Shown here piece after piece: positions 34,241 through 43,208 of a stretch of DNA of 64,000 bases. The notes under the pieces are model-generated. The model made no database searches. It was not told where the DNA came from and saw only the letters and a program-made list of their open reading frames with translations. The translations under genes and the position numbers were made by a program. The stretch is from positions 255,501 through 319,500 of the forward strand of contig NZ_FOCF01000004.1 of the NCBI RefSeq assembly GCF_900110035.1, written 5' to 3'. This DNA is from Sphingomonas gellani. GTDB taxonomy: Bacteria > Pseudomonadota > Alphaproteobacteria > Sphingomonadales > Sphingomonadaceae. The first letter of the stretch is position 1. Each line of letters opens with the position of its first letter.

Positions 34241-34723
34241 TTAGCCGATCAGTTGGGACAGCGTCACGGGGGCAAAGGCGCGCGGATCGACGCCGACATC
34301 GAACTGGCGGGGCATCGGCTTCAGGCGTCCGTGGCTGTGTCCGTGCAGGTTGAGCGCGCCGCGATGCTGCCCGTTCCACGCGCGAAAGGCGTAATGGCAC
34401 AGCACCAGCCGGCGCTCGTCGACCGCGATCTCCGCATAGTCCCCGACGCTGGCCCATCCGGGTGCCGCTAGCGTCTCGTCCGGATCGTTGTTGCCACGCA
34501 ACAGGTGCTTGCGGCCGTTCAGCCGGGACAACAGGGTGGGGACGTCGGCCGCACGCCGGGCCACGTCGCCCAGATGCCAGACCTCATCGTCATGGCCGAC
34601 CACGGCGTTCCAGTTGGCAATCAGCGCCGCGTCCATGTCCGCGACGGATTTGAAGGGCCGGCGATGGATGTTCAGCGTGCGATGATCCCCGAAATGCGTG
34701 TCGGCGGTGAAGAAGACGGTCAC
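34241..34723 (-). CDS. Metallophosphoesterase, small calcineurin-like
   Basis: 160 residues. Metal ligands: FTADTHFGD (Asp8, His10), HLGDVARR, RGNNDPDE (the GNH-type motif with Asn-Asn-Asp), VLCHYAF and LHGHSHG. The GTG start overlaps the AlkB stop as GTGA (34720-34723), showing translational coupling. Enzymes of this small class hydrolyse phosphodiesters or nucleotide phosphates. The link with a demethylase suggests a shared operon rather than a known pathway. Confidence 0.9.
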   Translation of the reverse strand: MTVFFTADTHFGDHRTLNIHRRPFKSVADMDAALIANWNAVVGHDDEVWHLGDVARRAADVPTLLSRLNGRKHLLRGNNDPDETLAAPGWASVGDYAEIAVDERRLVLCHYAFRAWNGQHRGALNLHGHSHGRLKPMPRQFDVGVDPRAFAPVTLSQLIG

Positions 34724-35295
34724 TTGTCGGACGCCATGCTGCGAAATGTGATCGACCAGCGCGTGTCCGTCACCGGCGCGATGCTGTGTTCCCAGCCGTG
34801 CCGGACCTCGCCGCTCAGAAGATAGGCATGACCCGGCGTCAGCGGGATGGACGCGCGATCGAACCCACCCGGCCGACGCCGACGCAACCTCAGTTCGCAG
34901 GCCGCGCCCAGCGACAGGCCGATGACATGGTCGAACGCGGGCCGATCCTTGTGCCAGCCGATGCCAGCGCCCGGATCGTAGCGGATCAGCATCGCCTGCT
35001 CCAGCCGCGTCGGATCCATGCCGGCGAAGCGGGCGACCGCATCGCGCACAGCGACCAACCAGTCGGGCAGGGGATCGCCCGGCAACAGCCGCCCGCGATC
35101 GAAATCGTAGCTCCAGCCGAAGGAGCGGGTCAGCCGTTTGCCCAGCCACCCCTGGAAGCGGAAGGGTGTCAGCGCCTCCGCGTCGATACGGCTCGCCAGT
35201 ATCCGCTGCTCCTCCGCGCCGATCAGCAGGTCGCTGCGCATCAGGCCGGGCGGCAGAGCGGCGGCGGGTGCGGCAAAGAGGTCGTGCTGGATCAT
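34720..35295 (-). CDS. AlkB-type 2-oxoglutarate/Fe(II) dioxygenase
   Basis: 191 residues. Facial triad His115 and Asp117 (GWHKDRP) with His170 (RHGWEHSI), and the 2-oxoglutarate-binding Arg in WSITFR. AMLIRYDPGAGIGWHKD and LLSGEVRHGWEH are typical of AlkB-family proteins that remove alkyl groups from nucleic acids. It lacks the longer N-terminus of E. coli AlkB, so the exact substrate class is open. Its start is 98 bp from the divergent Bcr/CflA transporter gene. Confidence 0.92.
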   Translation of the reverse strand: MIQHDLFAAPAAALPPGLMRSDLLIGAEEQRILASRIDAEALTPFRFQGWLGKRLTRSFGWSYDFDRGRLLPGDPLPDWLVAVRDAVARFAGMDPTRLEQAMLIRYDPGAGIGWHKDRPAFDHVIGLSLGAACELRLRRRRPGGFDRASIPLTPGHAYLLSGEVRHGWEHSIAPVTDTRWSITFRSMASDK

Positions 35296-35392
35296 CCAGG
35301 CAAAGATAGGAACGATGCCGCCCCTCCACATCGCCGCCCGCCCATATCCTTGCGCTGGCGGTCGCGGCCGATGCGCTCTAGGCGCTTGGGGC

Positions 35393-36631
35393 ATGACGTC
35401 GCACCATCCGCATACCCCGGCACTGGCCCGGCCGGGGCTCCACCGCCGCGAGTTCGTCGCCTTTGTCGCGTCCATCATGGCGGTGAATGCGCTGGGCGTC
35501 GACCTGATGCTGCCCGCCCTGCCGGCGATCGGCCGCGACCTGAGCATCGAGAGCGCCAATGCCCGGCAGTGGATCGTCACTGCCTATGTATTCGGATTCG
35601 GACTGGGGCAACTGGTCTATGGCCCGCTCGCTGACCGCTACGGGCGCAAGCCGGTGCTGCTGGTCACGCTTGCCGGCTTCGTCGCGGCCAGCGTGTTCGC
35701 CGCGGGCTCCGCGACCTTTCCGGCGCTGCTCGTCGCGCGGGTGTTGCAGGGGGTGATGTCCGCATCGACCCGCGTTCTTTCGGTGGCGATTATCCGCGAC
35801 AGCTATTCGGGACGCCAGATGGCGCGGGTGTCGTCGGTCGCTCAAATGATCTTCTTCCTGGTGCCGATCCTGGCGCCCAGCATCGGGCAGGGGCTGCTGA
35901 CGATCGGGCCGTGGCGGTTCGTCTTCTACGCGTTGGGCGGCTTTGCGGCGTTCGTGTTCGCCTGGGCGCTGTGGCGGCTGCCGGAGACGCTGGCGCCGGA
36001 GCGACGCCGGCCGATCTCGCTGGCATCGCTGAGTGAGGCATATCGCCTGACGATCACCAATCGTTTCTCGATCGGCTATGCGGTCGCGGCGTCGCTGACG
36101 TTCGGCGGGATCATCGCCTTCGTCTCGTCGGCGCAGCAGGTGTTTACCGACACGTTCCACGCGGGCGGGCGGTTCACCCTGTTGTTCGCGGCGTGCGCCT
36201 TTTCGATGGGGGTCGCGTCCTTCGCCAACAGCCGGCTCGTGGAGCGGCTGGGTACCCGCGCCATCTCGCAGACCGGCCTGATCGCGCTGATCGCGCTCTC
36301 CCTCGCGCATCTGGGCGTCGAATGGGCGGGCATCGAGTCGCTCTGGACGTATATGCTGTTCCAGGCGCTCAGCATGACGTGCATCGGCCTGTGCGGGTCC
36401 AATTTCGGAGCCATGGCGATGGAGCCCGTCGGCCATATCGCCGGCACCGCGTCGTCGGTGCAGGGTTTCGTCACCAGCATCGGCGCGGTGGCGGTCGGCT
36501 CCTTCATCGGCCAGGCCTATGACGGCACGACCCTTCCGCTGGCGTTCGGCTATCTGGCGATCGGTGCGGGCGGATTGTTGCTGGTGTTGTGGATCGAGGG
36601 CGGCCGCCTGTTCACCGCACGCATGGGATAG
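35393..36631 (+). CDS. Bcr/CflA-type MFS drug efflux transporter
   Basis: 412 residues with 12 membrane segments. Signatures: VNALGVDLMLPALPAIGRDL in helix 1, YGPLADRYGRKPVLL after helix 2, and the helix-5 antiporter-type stretch QMIFFLVPILAPSIGQGLL. This is the DHA1 (drug:H+ antiporter) arrangement of Bcr/CflA. It probably exports drugs or small metabolites. The start is ATG 35393; in-frame codons upstream overlap the divergent AlkB gene. No regulator is adjacent. Confidence 0.93.
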   Translation: MTSHHPHTPALARPGLHRREFVAFVASIMAVNALGVDLMLPALPAIGRDLSIESANARQWIVTAYVFGFGLGQLVYGPLADRYGRKPVLLVTLAGFVAASVFAAGSATFPALLVARVLQGVMSASTRVLSVAIIRDSYSGRQMARVSSVAQMIFFLVPILAPSIGQGLLTIGPWRFVFYALGGFAAFVFAWALWRLPETLAPERRRPISLASLSEAYRLTITNRFSIGYAVAASLTFGGIIAFVSSAQQVFTDTFHAGGRFTLLFAACAFSMGVASFANSRLVERLGTRAISQTGLIALIALSLAHLGVEWAGIESLWTYMLFQALSMTCIGLCGSNFGAMAMEPVGHIAGTASSVQGFVTSIGAVAVGSFIGQAYDGTTLPLAFGYLAIGAGGLLLVLWIEGGRLFTARMG

Positions 36632-36646
36632 GGTGCACGAGCGGTC

Positions 36647-37978
36647 TCAGCGCACCGGCGCCCGTTCCCCCGGCAGGGCGGCGGCGCCGGTGCGGCCGCC
36701 GGATGCGCGCGCCAGCATCACCAGCGCGATCAGCGAGGACAGTAGCACGGCCACCCCGGCGCCGATCGTGCCCGCCCACGCCATCAGTGGCACGATGGCC
36801 GCAAACATCAGCACCGCCGCCAGGACGCGGATGCGCAGCACCACGTCGGCATGGCCCATCCCCAGCAGGATCGGTTCGAACCCGGTTGCCATGATGTCTA
36901 GCCCCGCGCCCATGCCGAGCAGCACCAGCAGGGGATAGGCGTCGAGATAACGGTGCCCCGCGATCAGGCGCAGCGCGGGCGACCCCAGCGCGGGCACCAG
37001 CAGGCAGGTGACCAGCCCCGCACCCAAGGCGAGCCGCACCGACAGGCGGCGCAGCGATGACAGGTCCTCATTGGAGCTACCATGCGCGCGCGTGACCTCC
37101 GGAAACACGCCGCGCGCGAACATTTCCGACACGCGGACCAGCGCCTGCGCCAGCTGATTGGCCAGCCGGTACCCGCCGGCCGCCGCCGCGCCGACGACGA
37201 AGCCGACCAGGACCACCAGCAACTGCTTGCTGGACGCGTTGAGCGTGGAATTCAGGTTCGACTGCCATGCGAAACGCCACCATCCGGCATTCTCCGCCAT
37301 GGCGCGGTGCATATTCCACCGGCCGGGAGTGGGCGTCAGATAACGACGGGCGCTCCACCAGTACCCGATCGCGGTCAGCACCTCACCCACCGCCCATGCG
37401 ACCAGGAACCCGGTAACGTCGGCGCCTGCCCAGACCGCGACCAGCGCGCCGACGAAGCGCACCAGCGGCGTCACCGCATCCGCCACCGCACCGGCCGCGA
37501 ACCGGTCGTGCAGGCGCAGCACGCCGACCATGGTGGACCGGATCGACAACAGCAGCACGAGGCAGAAGACCAGCGCCTCCCACGCCACGCCGGCGGACCA
37601 TTGGAACCGCCATTGCATCAACAGGATGGTGGGGGCCGCCAGCACGCATCCGACCAGGGCCGCCCCCGCATCGAGCAGCAGGCACGCCCGGATCAGGCGC
37701 GCCAGCGCCGGCTCGTCGGCATTTTGCAGGTGGCTCATGCCGAACCGCACCACCAGTTGCCACGTCTGGAATCCCACCAGCACCGACACCGTCTGGCCCG
37801 TGCCGAGGATCAGCGAGAACTCGCCGAACCCCTTCACGCCCAGCGAGCGGGTCGCCAGCGCCAGATAGATCAGGCTCAGCACCGCGCCGAAACCCTTGCC
37901 GGTGAGCAGCCAGCCGACGTTGCGCAGCGCGCGGACAAAGGGACTGTGCGGCACGCTGGTGGACGGGAGGAGGGTCAA
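36647..37978 (-). CDS. Polysaccharide flippase, Wzx/MATE-like oligosaccharide transporter
   Basis: 443 residues with about 12-14 membrane helices. RNVGWLLTGKGFGAVLSLIYLALATRSLGVKGFGEFSLILG is the standard opening of Wzx-type lipid-linked oligosaccharide flippases. The start is TTG 37978 with AAGGA 7-8 nt upstream. It is divergent from the two polymer-transferase genes at 38021-40305, with only 42 bp between starts, so it is probably part of the same surface-polysaccharide function. Confidence 0.9.
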   Translation of the reverse strand: MTLLPSTSVPHSPFVRALRNVGWLLTGKGFGAVLSLIYLALATRSLGVKGFGEFSLILGTGQTVSVLVGFQTWQLVVRFGMSHLQNADEPALARLIRACLLLDAGAALVGCVLAAPTILLMQWRFQWSAGVAWEALVFCLVLLLSIRSTMVGVLRLHDRFAAGAVADAVTPLVRFVGALVAVWAGADVTGFLVAWAVGEVLTAIGYWWSARRYLTPTPGRWNMHRAMAENAGWWRFAWQSNLNSTLNASSKQLLVVLVGFVVGAAAAGGYRLANQLAQALVRVSEMFARGVFPEVTRAHGSSNEDLSSLRRLSVRLALGAGLVTCLLVPALGSPALRLIAGHRYLDAYPLLVLLGMGAGLDIMATGFEPILLGMGHADVVLRIRVLAAVLMFAAIVPLMAWAGTIGAGVAVLLSSLIALVMLARASGGRTGAAALPGERAPVR

Positions 37979-38020
37979 AAGCTTTCCTTCAGCCCGACGG
38001 GCCGACTAGAACCGGCGGCA

Positions 38021-39160
38021 ATGCGTATCGCCTTTGTCTACATCGCCGAAGCCTATCAATGCTACCATGGCGCGGCCATCGCCATCGCGCTGGCCGAACG
38101 CTTTGGCTGGCAGGTCGTGAACTATTACAACGATCCCGAAACGCCCCACCATCTGGAACGTGTGCGTCGGGCCTGTCGCGCGCCGGTTGCCGAGTGTCGG
38201 CGCCTGCGCCGATCGCCTTTGACCGCCGGGTTGCAGCGGCTGAAGCGGCTGGGCATGTTCAAGGACATGGTCCTACGCGACAATCGCGCAGAGCTGAACG
38301 AGTTCGACGCGATCTTCGCGGTGGAGAACAGCGCCGCCTCGCTCCGTCGCCTGGGCGTCGCGCATCCGCGCCTGATCTTCTCGCCGCACGGCGCGGGTGA
38401 CCGGGCGCGCGGCTATATCCCCCGCATCGCGACGTTCGACCTGGTGCTGTTGTCCGGGCTCAAGCAGGCGGAGCGGATGCTGGATGCCGGGCTGATCCGT
38501 CCTGGCCATTACGCCCTGACCGGCATGGTGAAGCTGGAAACCGCCGGGCGCCTCGCCGCCTCGACGCCGTTGCCGTTCGGACCCGGCCCCGTGGTGCTGT
38601 ACAACGCGCACAAGGAGCCGAAGCTGACCTCCTGGCCGCGCTTCGTGGAGGCTTTGCTCGACGGCTTCGCGAGCGCGCCGGACATGAACCTGCTGGTGGC
38701 GCCGCATGTGAAGATGTTCCGCCGTCGATCGCAGGCAGTGCGCGATCGCTGGCGTGCGCGGAGTACCGCCAACGTCCTGGTCGACCCAGGTTCCGACCGG
38801 TCGGTGGACATGAGCTACACCGCGGCGGCGGACATCTATGTCGGCGATGTCAGCGCGCAGGTTTACGAGTTCCTGGTGGAGCCGCGTCCCTGTGTGTTCC
38901 TGAACGCCCATGGCATCGACTGGCGCGACGATCCCAGCTTCGCGCATTGGCATTTGGGCGACGTGGTGGACGATCCCGCGCAGGTCATGGCCGCGATCCG
39001 CGCCGCACCGGCCCGGCACCATCTGTATCGCGCCCGTCAGGAGGCGCTCGCCGCCGCCTCGCTGGGCGACCGGTCCCCGGGTGCCGCCGACCGTGCGGCC
39101 GAGGCGGTCGTCGCGTTCATGGCGCGGGAAAAGGACGCCGGGCAGGGGCGGACGGCGTGA
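38021..39160 (+). CDS. Polymer transferase/glycosyltransferase-like protein, copy 1
   Basis: 379 residues, soluble, Rossmann-like in two halves. LIFSPHGAGDRARGYIPRIATFDLVLLSG and the C-terminal half NVLVDPGSDRSVDMSYTAAADIYVGDVSAQVYEFLVEPRP resemble the CDP-glycerol:polyglycerophosphate transferase (TagB/TagF) and capsule polysaccharide families, where His and Asp/Ser residues bind the nucleotide-activated donor. It shares many segments with the next gene (for example DWRDDPSFAHWHLGDVVDDP), so the two are tandem paralogues. It is divergent from a flippase. The donor and acceptor are unknown. Confidence 0.85.
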   Translation: MRIAFVYIAEAYQCYHGAAIAIALAERFGWQVVNYYNDPETPHHLERVRRACRAPVAECRRLRRSPLTAGLQRLKRLGMFKDMVLRDNRAELNEFDAIFAVENSAASLRRLGVAHPRLIFSPHGAGDRARGYIPRIATFDLVLLSGLKQAERMLDAGLIRPGHYALTGMVKLETAGRLAASTPLPFGPGPVVLYNAHKEPKLTSWPRFVEALLDGFASAPDMNLLVAPHVKMFRRRSQAVRDRWRARSTANVLVDPGSDRSVDMSYTAAADIYVGDVSAQVYEFLVEPRPCVFLNAHGIDWRDDPSFAHWHLGDVVDDPAQVMAAIRAAPARHHLYRARQEALAAASLGDRSPGAADRAAEAVVAFMAREKDAGQGRTA

Positions 39161-40305
39161 GGGTCGGGTTCCTCTACAATCACGACGCGGTGCATCAGGT
39201 GCGCCATACCGCGCCGGTCGCGGCCGCGCTGGCCGGGCAGGCGGGGGTGGAGGTCGTGGTCCTGTCCTCCACGCCCGATCAGGAGCGGGAGGTGCGCGCG
39301 CTGATCGGTCCGGCGGCGGCGCGGGTGCGCTTCGTCGCGCTGGAGCCGGGCGCGCTGGCGGGCGCGCTCGACCGGGCGCTGCGTTTCGTGTCGCCGTTCC
39401 GGCGGCTGGCGGTTCTGCGGCGCAACCTGTCCGCCTTTGCCGATCTGGACGTGCTGGTCGTTCCCGAAACCACATCCATCCTGCTGCGAGAGCGGTTCGG
39501 GCTGGATCGGCTGCGGTTCGTTTGGATACCGCACGGGGCCGGCGATCGATCGGTCGGCTTCCTTCCCGTCGCCCGCTCCTTCGACCTGGTGCTGCTTGCG
39601 GGGGACAAGGTGCGTGACCGGATGATCGCAATGGGCCTGGTGACGCCTGAGAGCAGCGCGGTGGTCGGCTACCCGAAGTTCGACACGGTGGATCCGGCAC
39701 AGGCGCTGCCCTCACCCTTCGCCAACGATCGCCCGACCGTGTTGTACAACCCGCATTTCGACCCGCGCCTGTCGTCCTGGTACCGCATGGGTCCGCAGCT
39801 GTTGCGCTGGTTCGCCGACCAGCGAGCGTTCAACCTGATCTTCGCCCCGCACGTCATGCTGTTCCAGCGCCGCTTCCATGCCTCCATGGAGCATCGTGGC
39901 GTCCGGTGGCGCGCGGATGTGCCTTCGGGCGTGCGTGGCCTGCCCCACATGCTGGTCGACACGGGGAGCGATCGGTTGAGCGACATGAGCTACACCCGCG
40001 CGGCCGACATCTATCTGGGCGATGTCAGCAGCCAGATCTACGAATGGATCGCGCGCCCCCGGCCCGCCATCTTCCTGAACGCCGGCGGCCTGTCATGGCG
40101 GGACGATCCGGATTTCGCGCATTGGGAACTGGGGCAGGTGATCGACTCGGTCGACGCGCTGCCGGGGGCGCTCGACCGGGCTGTGGCGGAACCGGCCCGT
40201 CACCGGGTGCAACAGGACGCGGCGTTCGCGGGCACGTTCTCGCGGACCGGCGTGTCCGCCGCGCGGCGCGCTGCCGATGCCATCGTCGATCACTTCGCCG
40301 CCTAA
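39157..40305 (+). CDS. Polymer transferase/glycosyltransferase-like protein, copy 2
   Basis: 382 residues, paralogue of the preceding gene. The GTG start overlaps its stop as GTGA (39157-39160), so the pair is translationally coupled. Key stretches are WIPHGAGDRSVGFLPVARSFDLVLLAG, VLYNPHFDPRLSSWYRM, APHVMLFQRRFH and DTGSDRLSDMSYTRAADIYLGDVSSQIYEWI, again like TagB/TagF-type CDP-glycerol transferases. The two may add successive residues to a surface polymer or act as a heterodimer. Confidence 0.85.
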   Translation: MRVGFLYNHDAVHQVRHTAPVAAALAGQAGVEVVVLSSTPDQEREVRALIGPAAARVRFVALEPGALAGALDRALRFVSPFRRLAVLRRNLSAFADLDVLVVPETTSILLRERFGLDRLRFVWIPHGAGDRSVGFLPVARSFDLVLLAGDKVRDRMIAMGLVTPESSAVVGYPKFDTVDPAQALPSPFANDRPTVLYNPHFDPRLSSWYRMGPQLLRWFADQRAFNLIFAPHVMLFQRRFHASMEHRGVRWRADVPSGVRGLPHMLVDTGSDRLSDMSYTRAADIYLGDVSSQIYEWIARPRPAIFLNAGGLSWRDDPDFAHWELGQVIDSVDALPGALDRAVAEPARHRVQQDAAFAGTFSRTGVSAARRAADAIVDHFAA

Positions 40306-40364
40306 CGTCCCATCGATCGTCCGGCATCAGCAACGGTTAAGGTGAGGGGCGCCAAAGGGCTCGC

Positions 40365-40829
40365 ATGACACGCATTTTCCCAAGCCTTGCCGTCCTCGCC
40401 TCCTTGCTGGCCGTGCCGTCCGTCGCCTCGGCGCAGACTTGCACGGGCGACCGTGTCGCGGGCGCGGTTCGGTTGGAGACCGTGGTGACGGACGTGCGCA
40501 ATGCGCATGGGGAGGTGGCGATCACCATCTATGCCAACGATCCCAAGAAGTTCCTGGCGAAAGGTGGGAAGCTGTTGCGGGCCCGCGTCCCATCCGGCGC
40601 GCCGACGACGCGTGCGTGTTTCTGGCTGCCGGCGGGGCAGTATGAGGTCGCGGTCTACCATGACGAGAATGGCGACCAGCATTTCAACCGCACGCTGTTC
40701 ATGCCGAAGGAAGGCTATGCGTTCAGCAACGATGCGCCGACCACGTTCGGCCTGCCGAAGCTGAGCGACGCGCGCTTCACCCTGCCGGCCGGTGGCGCGT
40801 CGGTCCGCATGAAGATGCGCTATCCCTGA
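40365..40829 (+). CDS. DUF2141 periplasmic protein
   Basis: 154 residues with a signal peptide (FPSLAVLASLLAVPSVASAQT). Shows the DUF2141 pattern: VTDVRNAHGEVAITIYANDPKKFLAKGGKL, ACFWLPAGQYEVAVYHDENGDQHFNRTLFMPKEGYAFSNDA. Such proteins form an immunoglobulin-like fold with a D-x-N-x-D metal site (DENGDQHF). The function of the family is not known. It overlaps the 3' end of the next minus-strand gene by 10 bp. Confidence 0.88.
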   Translation: MTRIFPSLAVLASLLAVPSVASAQTCTGDRVAGAVRLETVVTDVRNAHGEVAITIYANDPKKFLAKGGKLLRARVPSGAPTTRACFWLPAGQYEVAVYHDENGDQHFNRTLFMPKEGYAFSNDAPTTFGLPKLSDARFTLPAGGASVRMKMRYP

Positions 40830-41515
40830 TGGCCCTTGCGCCAGTTGAGCACTTGCCACCCGCGTGACGCGGCGAGCCGGGCGAGGGGAGGGTGCGCATT
40901 GACCGCGACCGCCTCGTCGACCCAGTCGAAGGTGTACCGGTCGGAGACATGGTCGGAGTAGAAGCGGATGCGCGCCTGTTCGCGCGCGATCCCCTGCCGC
41001 GCCAGCCAATCCGCGATCATCGCCTGCTTGACCGATCCGTAACAATTTCCGCCATCGATCGTCGACAGGATCGCGCCGCCCGGCGCGCGTGCCGCGTCGG
41101 TCGCGACCACATCGTCTACGCCCAGCCGCCTCGCGATCGGCTCCGCGTAGAAGCGGTGGGCGGCGGTCGCGATGACCACGCGCCAGCCATCGGCATGATC
41201 CCGCGCCATCCGATGGCGCGCGCCCGCCAGGATGTCGCGTGCCACGAACCGCTTCGCGAACGCCTCCGCTACGCGTTCCAGCCGCTCCGGGGCCACGGCG
41301 TGACCCAATAGCAGCCGGTGCATGACCTGCTTCAGGTCGTCGCGACCGATCGCCCCCGTCATGCGGAGCAATGCCGCCGGGGCCAGCAGCGGCACCGTCG
41401 CGAGCCGCCAGGGTGCGATCCGCCGGGACGCGAACAGCAGGAACAGGCTCCACGTCGGCACCCGCGTGATCGTCCGGTCCAGGTCGTAGATCGCAAGCTT
41501 CACCGGCGCGCTCAT
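40820..41515 (-). CDS. HAD-IB-type phosphatase
   Basis: 231 residues. Nucleophile motif YDLDRTITRV (Asp11, Asp13), a helical cap, the Lys region GNCYGSVKQAM, and the late acidic motif FYSDHVSDRYTFDWVD. This subgroup (SerB/CicA-like) removes phosphate from small molecules or lipids. It is the last of four genes, overlapping the nucleotidyltransferase stop by one base (TGATG). Together with a lipid kinase and two nucleotidyltransferase-like proteins it suggests headgroup chemistry on a lipid. The substrate is inferred, not shown. Confidence 0.88.
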   Translation of the reverse strand: MSAPVKLAIYDLDRTITRVPTWSLFLLFASRRIAPWRLATVPLLAPAALLRMTGAIGRDDLKQVMHRLLLGHAVAPERLERVAEAFAKRFVARDILAGARHRMARDHADGWRVVIATAAHRFYAEPIARRLGVDDVVATDAARAPGGAILSTIDGGNCYGSVKQAMIADWLARQGIAREQARIRFYSDHVSDRYTFDWVDEAVAVNAHPPLARLAASRGWQVLNWRKGHQG

Positions 41516-42267
41516 CACGCTGCACCCTGCTCCACCAGGCTGCGCACGAGGTCGAGGTCGGCGGGTTTGTCGACGTCGACCGCTGCCAATCCATGTCGGC
41601 TGGCGACGATCCGCGCCTTTACGCCCGCACGTCTGCCAAGCGCCGCCACCGCATCGGCGAGCGTCAACCGTCCCGACAGATATCGCAGCAGCAGGCCGGG
41701 CCCGAGACGCCGGACGATCCGCCACGGCCGCTTGCGGTCCCGCTCCACGTCCGACCACAGGGCCAGCGCGGCGTCGGCCGCAGGCGTCGCCAGCCAGAAC
41801 ATGTTGCACCCCGACCAATGACCATCGGCAAAGCGCAGCCAGGTGCGGCGTGTGGTCGGTGCGTCGCGTTCCACCACCGATCGTTCCGCCAGCAGCGCGG
41901 CGACATCGGCATCCGGCACCCGATCCAGGAATTCGCGGACCCATTCGGGCCTCAGCAGCGCATGGTCGGCCGTGGTGAGCAGCAGCGGCGCGCCGGCATA
42001 AGCCAGCCCCTCACACGTGCTGGCGCTGGGGCCGGCGGCGGCCTGAAGGGGAATGGTGCCGAGCGCCTCCGCATGTCGCCGCACCGCCTCGCTCGACACG
42101 CTGACATGGATGCGGTCCGCACCCGCCTCACGCAGGGCGGCCACCACGCGTGCCAGCATGGTGGTGCCGTCGATTTCGATCAGCGCCTTGTCGGGAACGC
42201 CGGCATAAGTAGCCAGCGGGTCGCCGCCGCCACGCGAGCCGGCTAGCACCAGGGCGGAAAAGCTCAA
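41515..42267 (-). CDS. MobA-like NTP transferase
   Basis: 250 residues. N-terminal nucleotide-binding pattern ALVLAGSRGGGDPLATYAGVPDKALIEIDGTTMLARVVAALREAG, then APLLLTTADHALL (metal-binding Asp). This is the nucleotide-diphospho-sugar transferase fold used by MobA and sugar- or polyol-phosphate cytidylyltransferases. The start is TTG 42267, overlapping the upstream stop as TTGA. The operon context suggests it may activate a phosphate-bearing headgroup precursor. No molybdenum cofactor genes are near. Confidence 0.85.
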   Translation of the reverse strand: MSFSALVLAGSRGGGDPLATYAGVPDKALIEIDGTTMLARVVAALREAGADRIHVSVSSEAVRRHAEALGTIPLQAAAGPSASTCEGLAYAGAPLLLTTADHALLRPEWVREFLDRVPDADVAALLAERSVVERDAPTTRRTWLRFADGHWSGCNMFWLATPAADAALALWSDVERDRKRPWRIVRRLGPGLLLRYLSGRLTLADAVAALGRRAGVKARIVASRHGLAAVDVDKPADLDLVRSLVEQGAA

Positions 42268-43184
42268 GACCCGCCGTCCGCTCTCGCCCGGGCACGAAAC
42301 ACCCGCCACAGCACGCCCGGCGCGGCCAGCACCGGATGACGCTCGCGCCACGGCGTCGCCTCGATCGCGACGCCGGTATGCCGCTCGATCTTGTACAGCG
42401 CGTATCGGGTCGCGCCGTCGAAGGTGAAGGCCGCCTTCAACAGGCGGGCTATGTTGATCGCCTTGCCCGCACGTCGGCGCCGCGCCCATGCCGCCTTCAA
42501 CCGCCGCGACTGGCCCGGCGGGAGTTGGGGAGAGACTTGTCCCTCCGCCTCCCGGAAGGGCAGGCCGTCGGCGCGCCACGCCATGGGCAGCAGTGCCGCA
42601 TAACGATCCGCCGCGTGATCGACGATCTGGTCACCGCGACCGTGCCGCTCTACCCGCAACTCACTGCGATAGGTTTCCGCGAACAGCGCTCGCCAGAAAT
42701 CGATCGGCGTGCCGCGTGTCGGCCCCAACGCGGCCGCGAAGCGCGCCGCCGTGCGGATCGCCTCCGCCACTGCGTCCACCGCCATGTCGGCCGCGGCGGG
42801 AGAGGCGGACCACGCCAGTGCGCAGGGCTGCGCGAAGCGGGCCCATATCGTCGTATCCAGCGTCCGTCCCGACGCGGCGCGGCGAAAGGTGGCCAGGGTC
42901 ATGGTCGCGACCTTAGCCCGGATCGTGCGGCCATGCACCGCCAACTCGCGCCAGCCTACATCGGGCCACACCGCGCGTGATGCGGCTCGTCTAACCACCG
43001 ACCCGTCGTTTCGCCGCGTGAGGACGTAAAAGTCCAGCACGTCGTCCAACTGCCCCGACCGGAGGACGGAGCCGTAGAACAGCACCGCCTCCGCGCCCGA
43101 CTCCTTCCCCAGACGTGCGGCGGCTTCACGGACCTGCGCGGGCAGCGGCTGGGATAGCTCCCGCCGGACATGATCCAGGATCAT
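42264..43184 (-). CDS. Nucleotidyltransferase-like protein of a lipid operon, unknown function
   Basis: 306 residues. The N-terminal part has AEAVLFYGSVLRSGQLDDVLDFYVLTRRN, resembling the GS...D-x-D signature of the polymerase-beta nucleotidyltransferase superfamily, though the acidic residues are spaced atypically. The remainder is helical and basic, with an Arg/Lys-rich stretch (SRRLKAAWARRRRAGKAINIARLLKAAFTF). Its start lies 24 bp after the lipid kinase stop and its stop overlaps the next gene. No membrane segment. It appears to belong to the same pathway as its neighbours; no precise function can be given. Confidence 0.8.
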   Translation of the reverse strand: MILDHVRRELSQPLPAQVREAAARLGKESGAEAVLFYGSVLRSGQLDDVLDFYVLTRRNDGSVVRRAASRAVWPDVGWRELAVHGRTIRAKVATMTLATFRRAASGRTLDTTIWARFAQPCALAWSASPAAADMAVDAVAEAIRTAARFAAALGPTRGTPIDFWRALFAETYRSELRVERHGRGDQIVDHAADRYAALLPMAWRADGLPFREAEGQVSPQLPPGQSRRLKAAWARRRRAGKAINIARLLKAAFTFDGATRYALYKIERHTGVAIEATPWRERHPVLAAPGVLWRVFRARARADGGS

Positions 43185-43208
43185 CGCCCGACGATCATCG
43201 TGCCGGGA

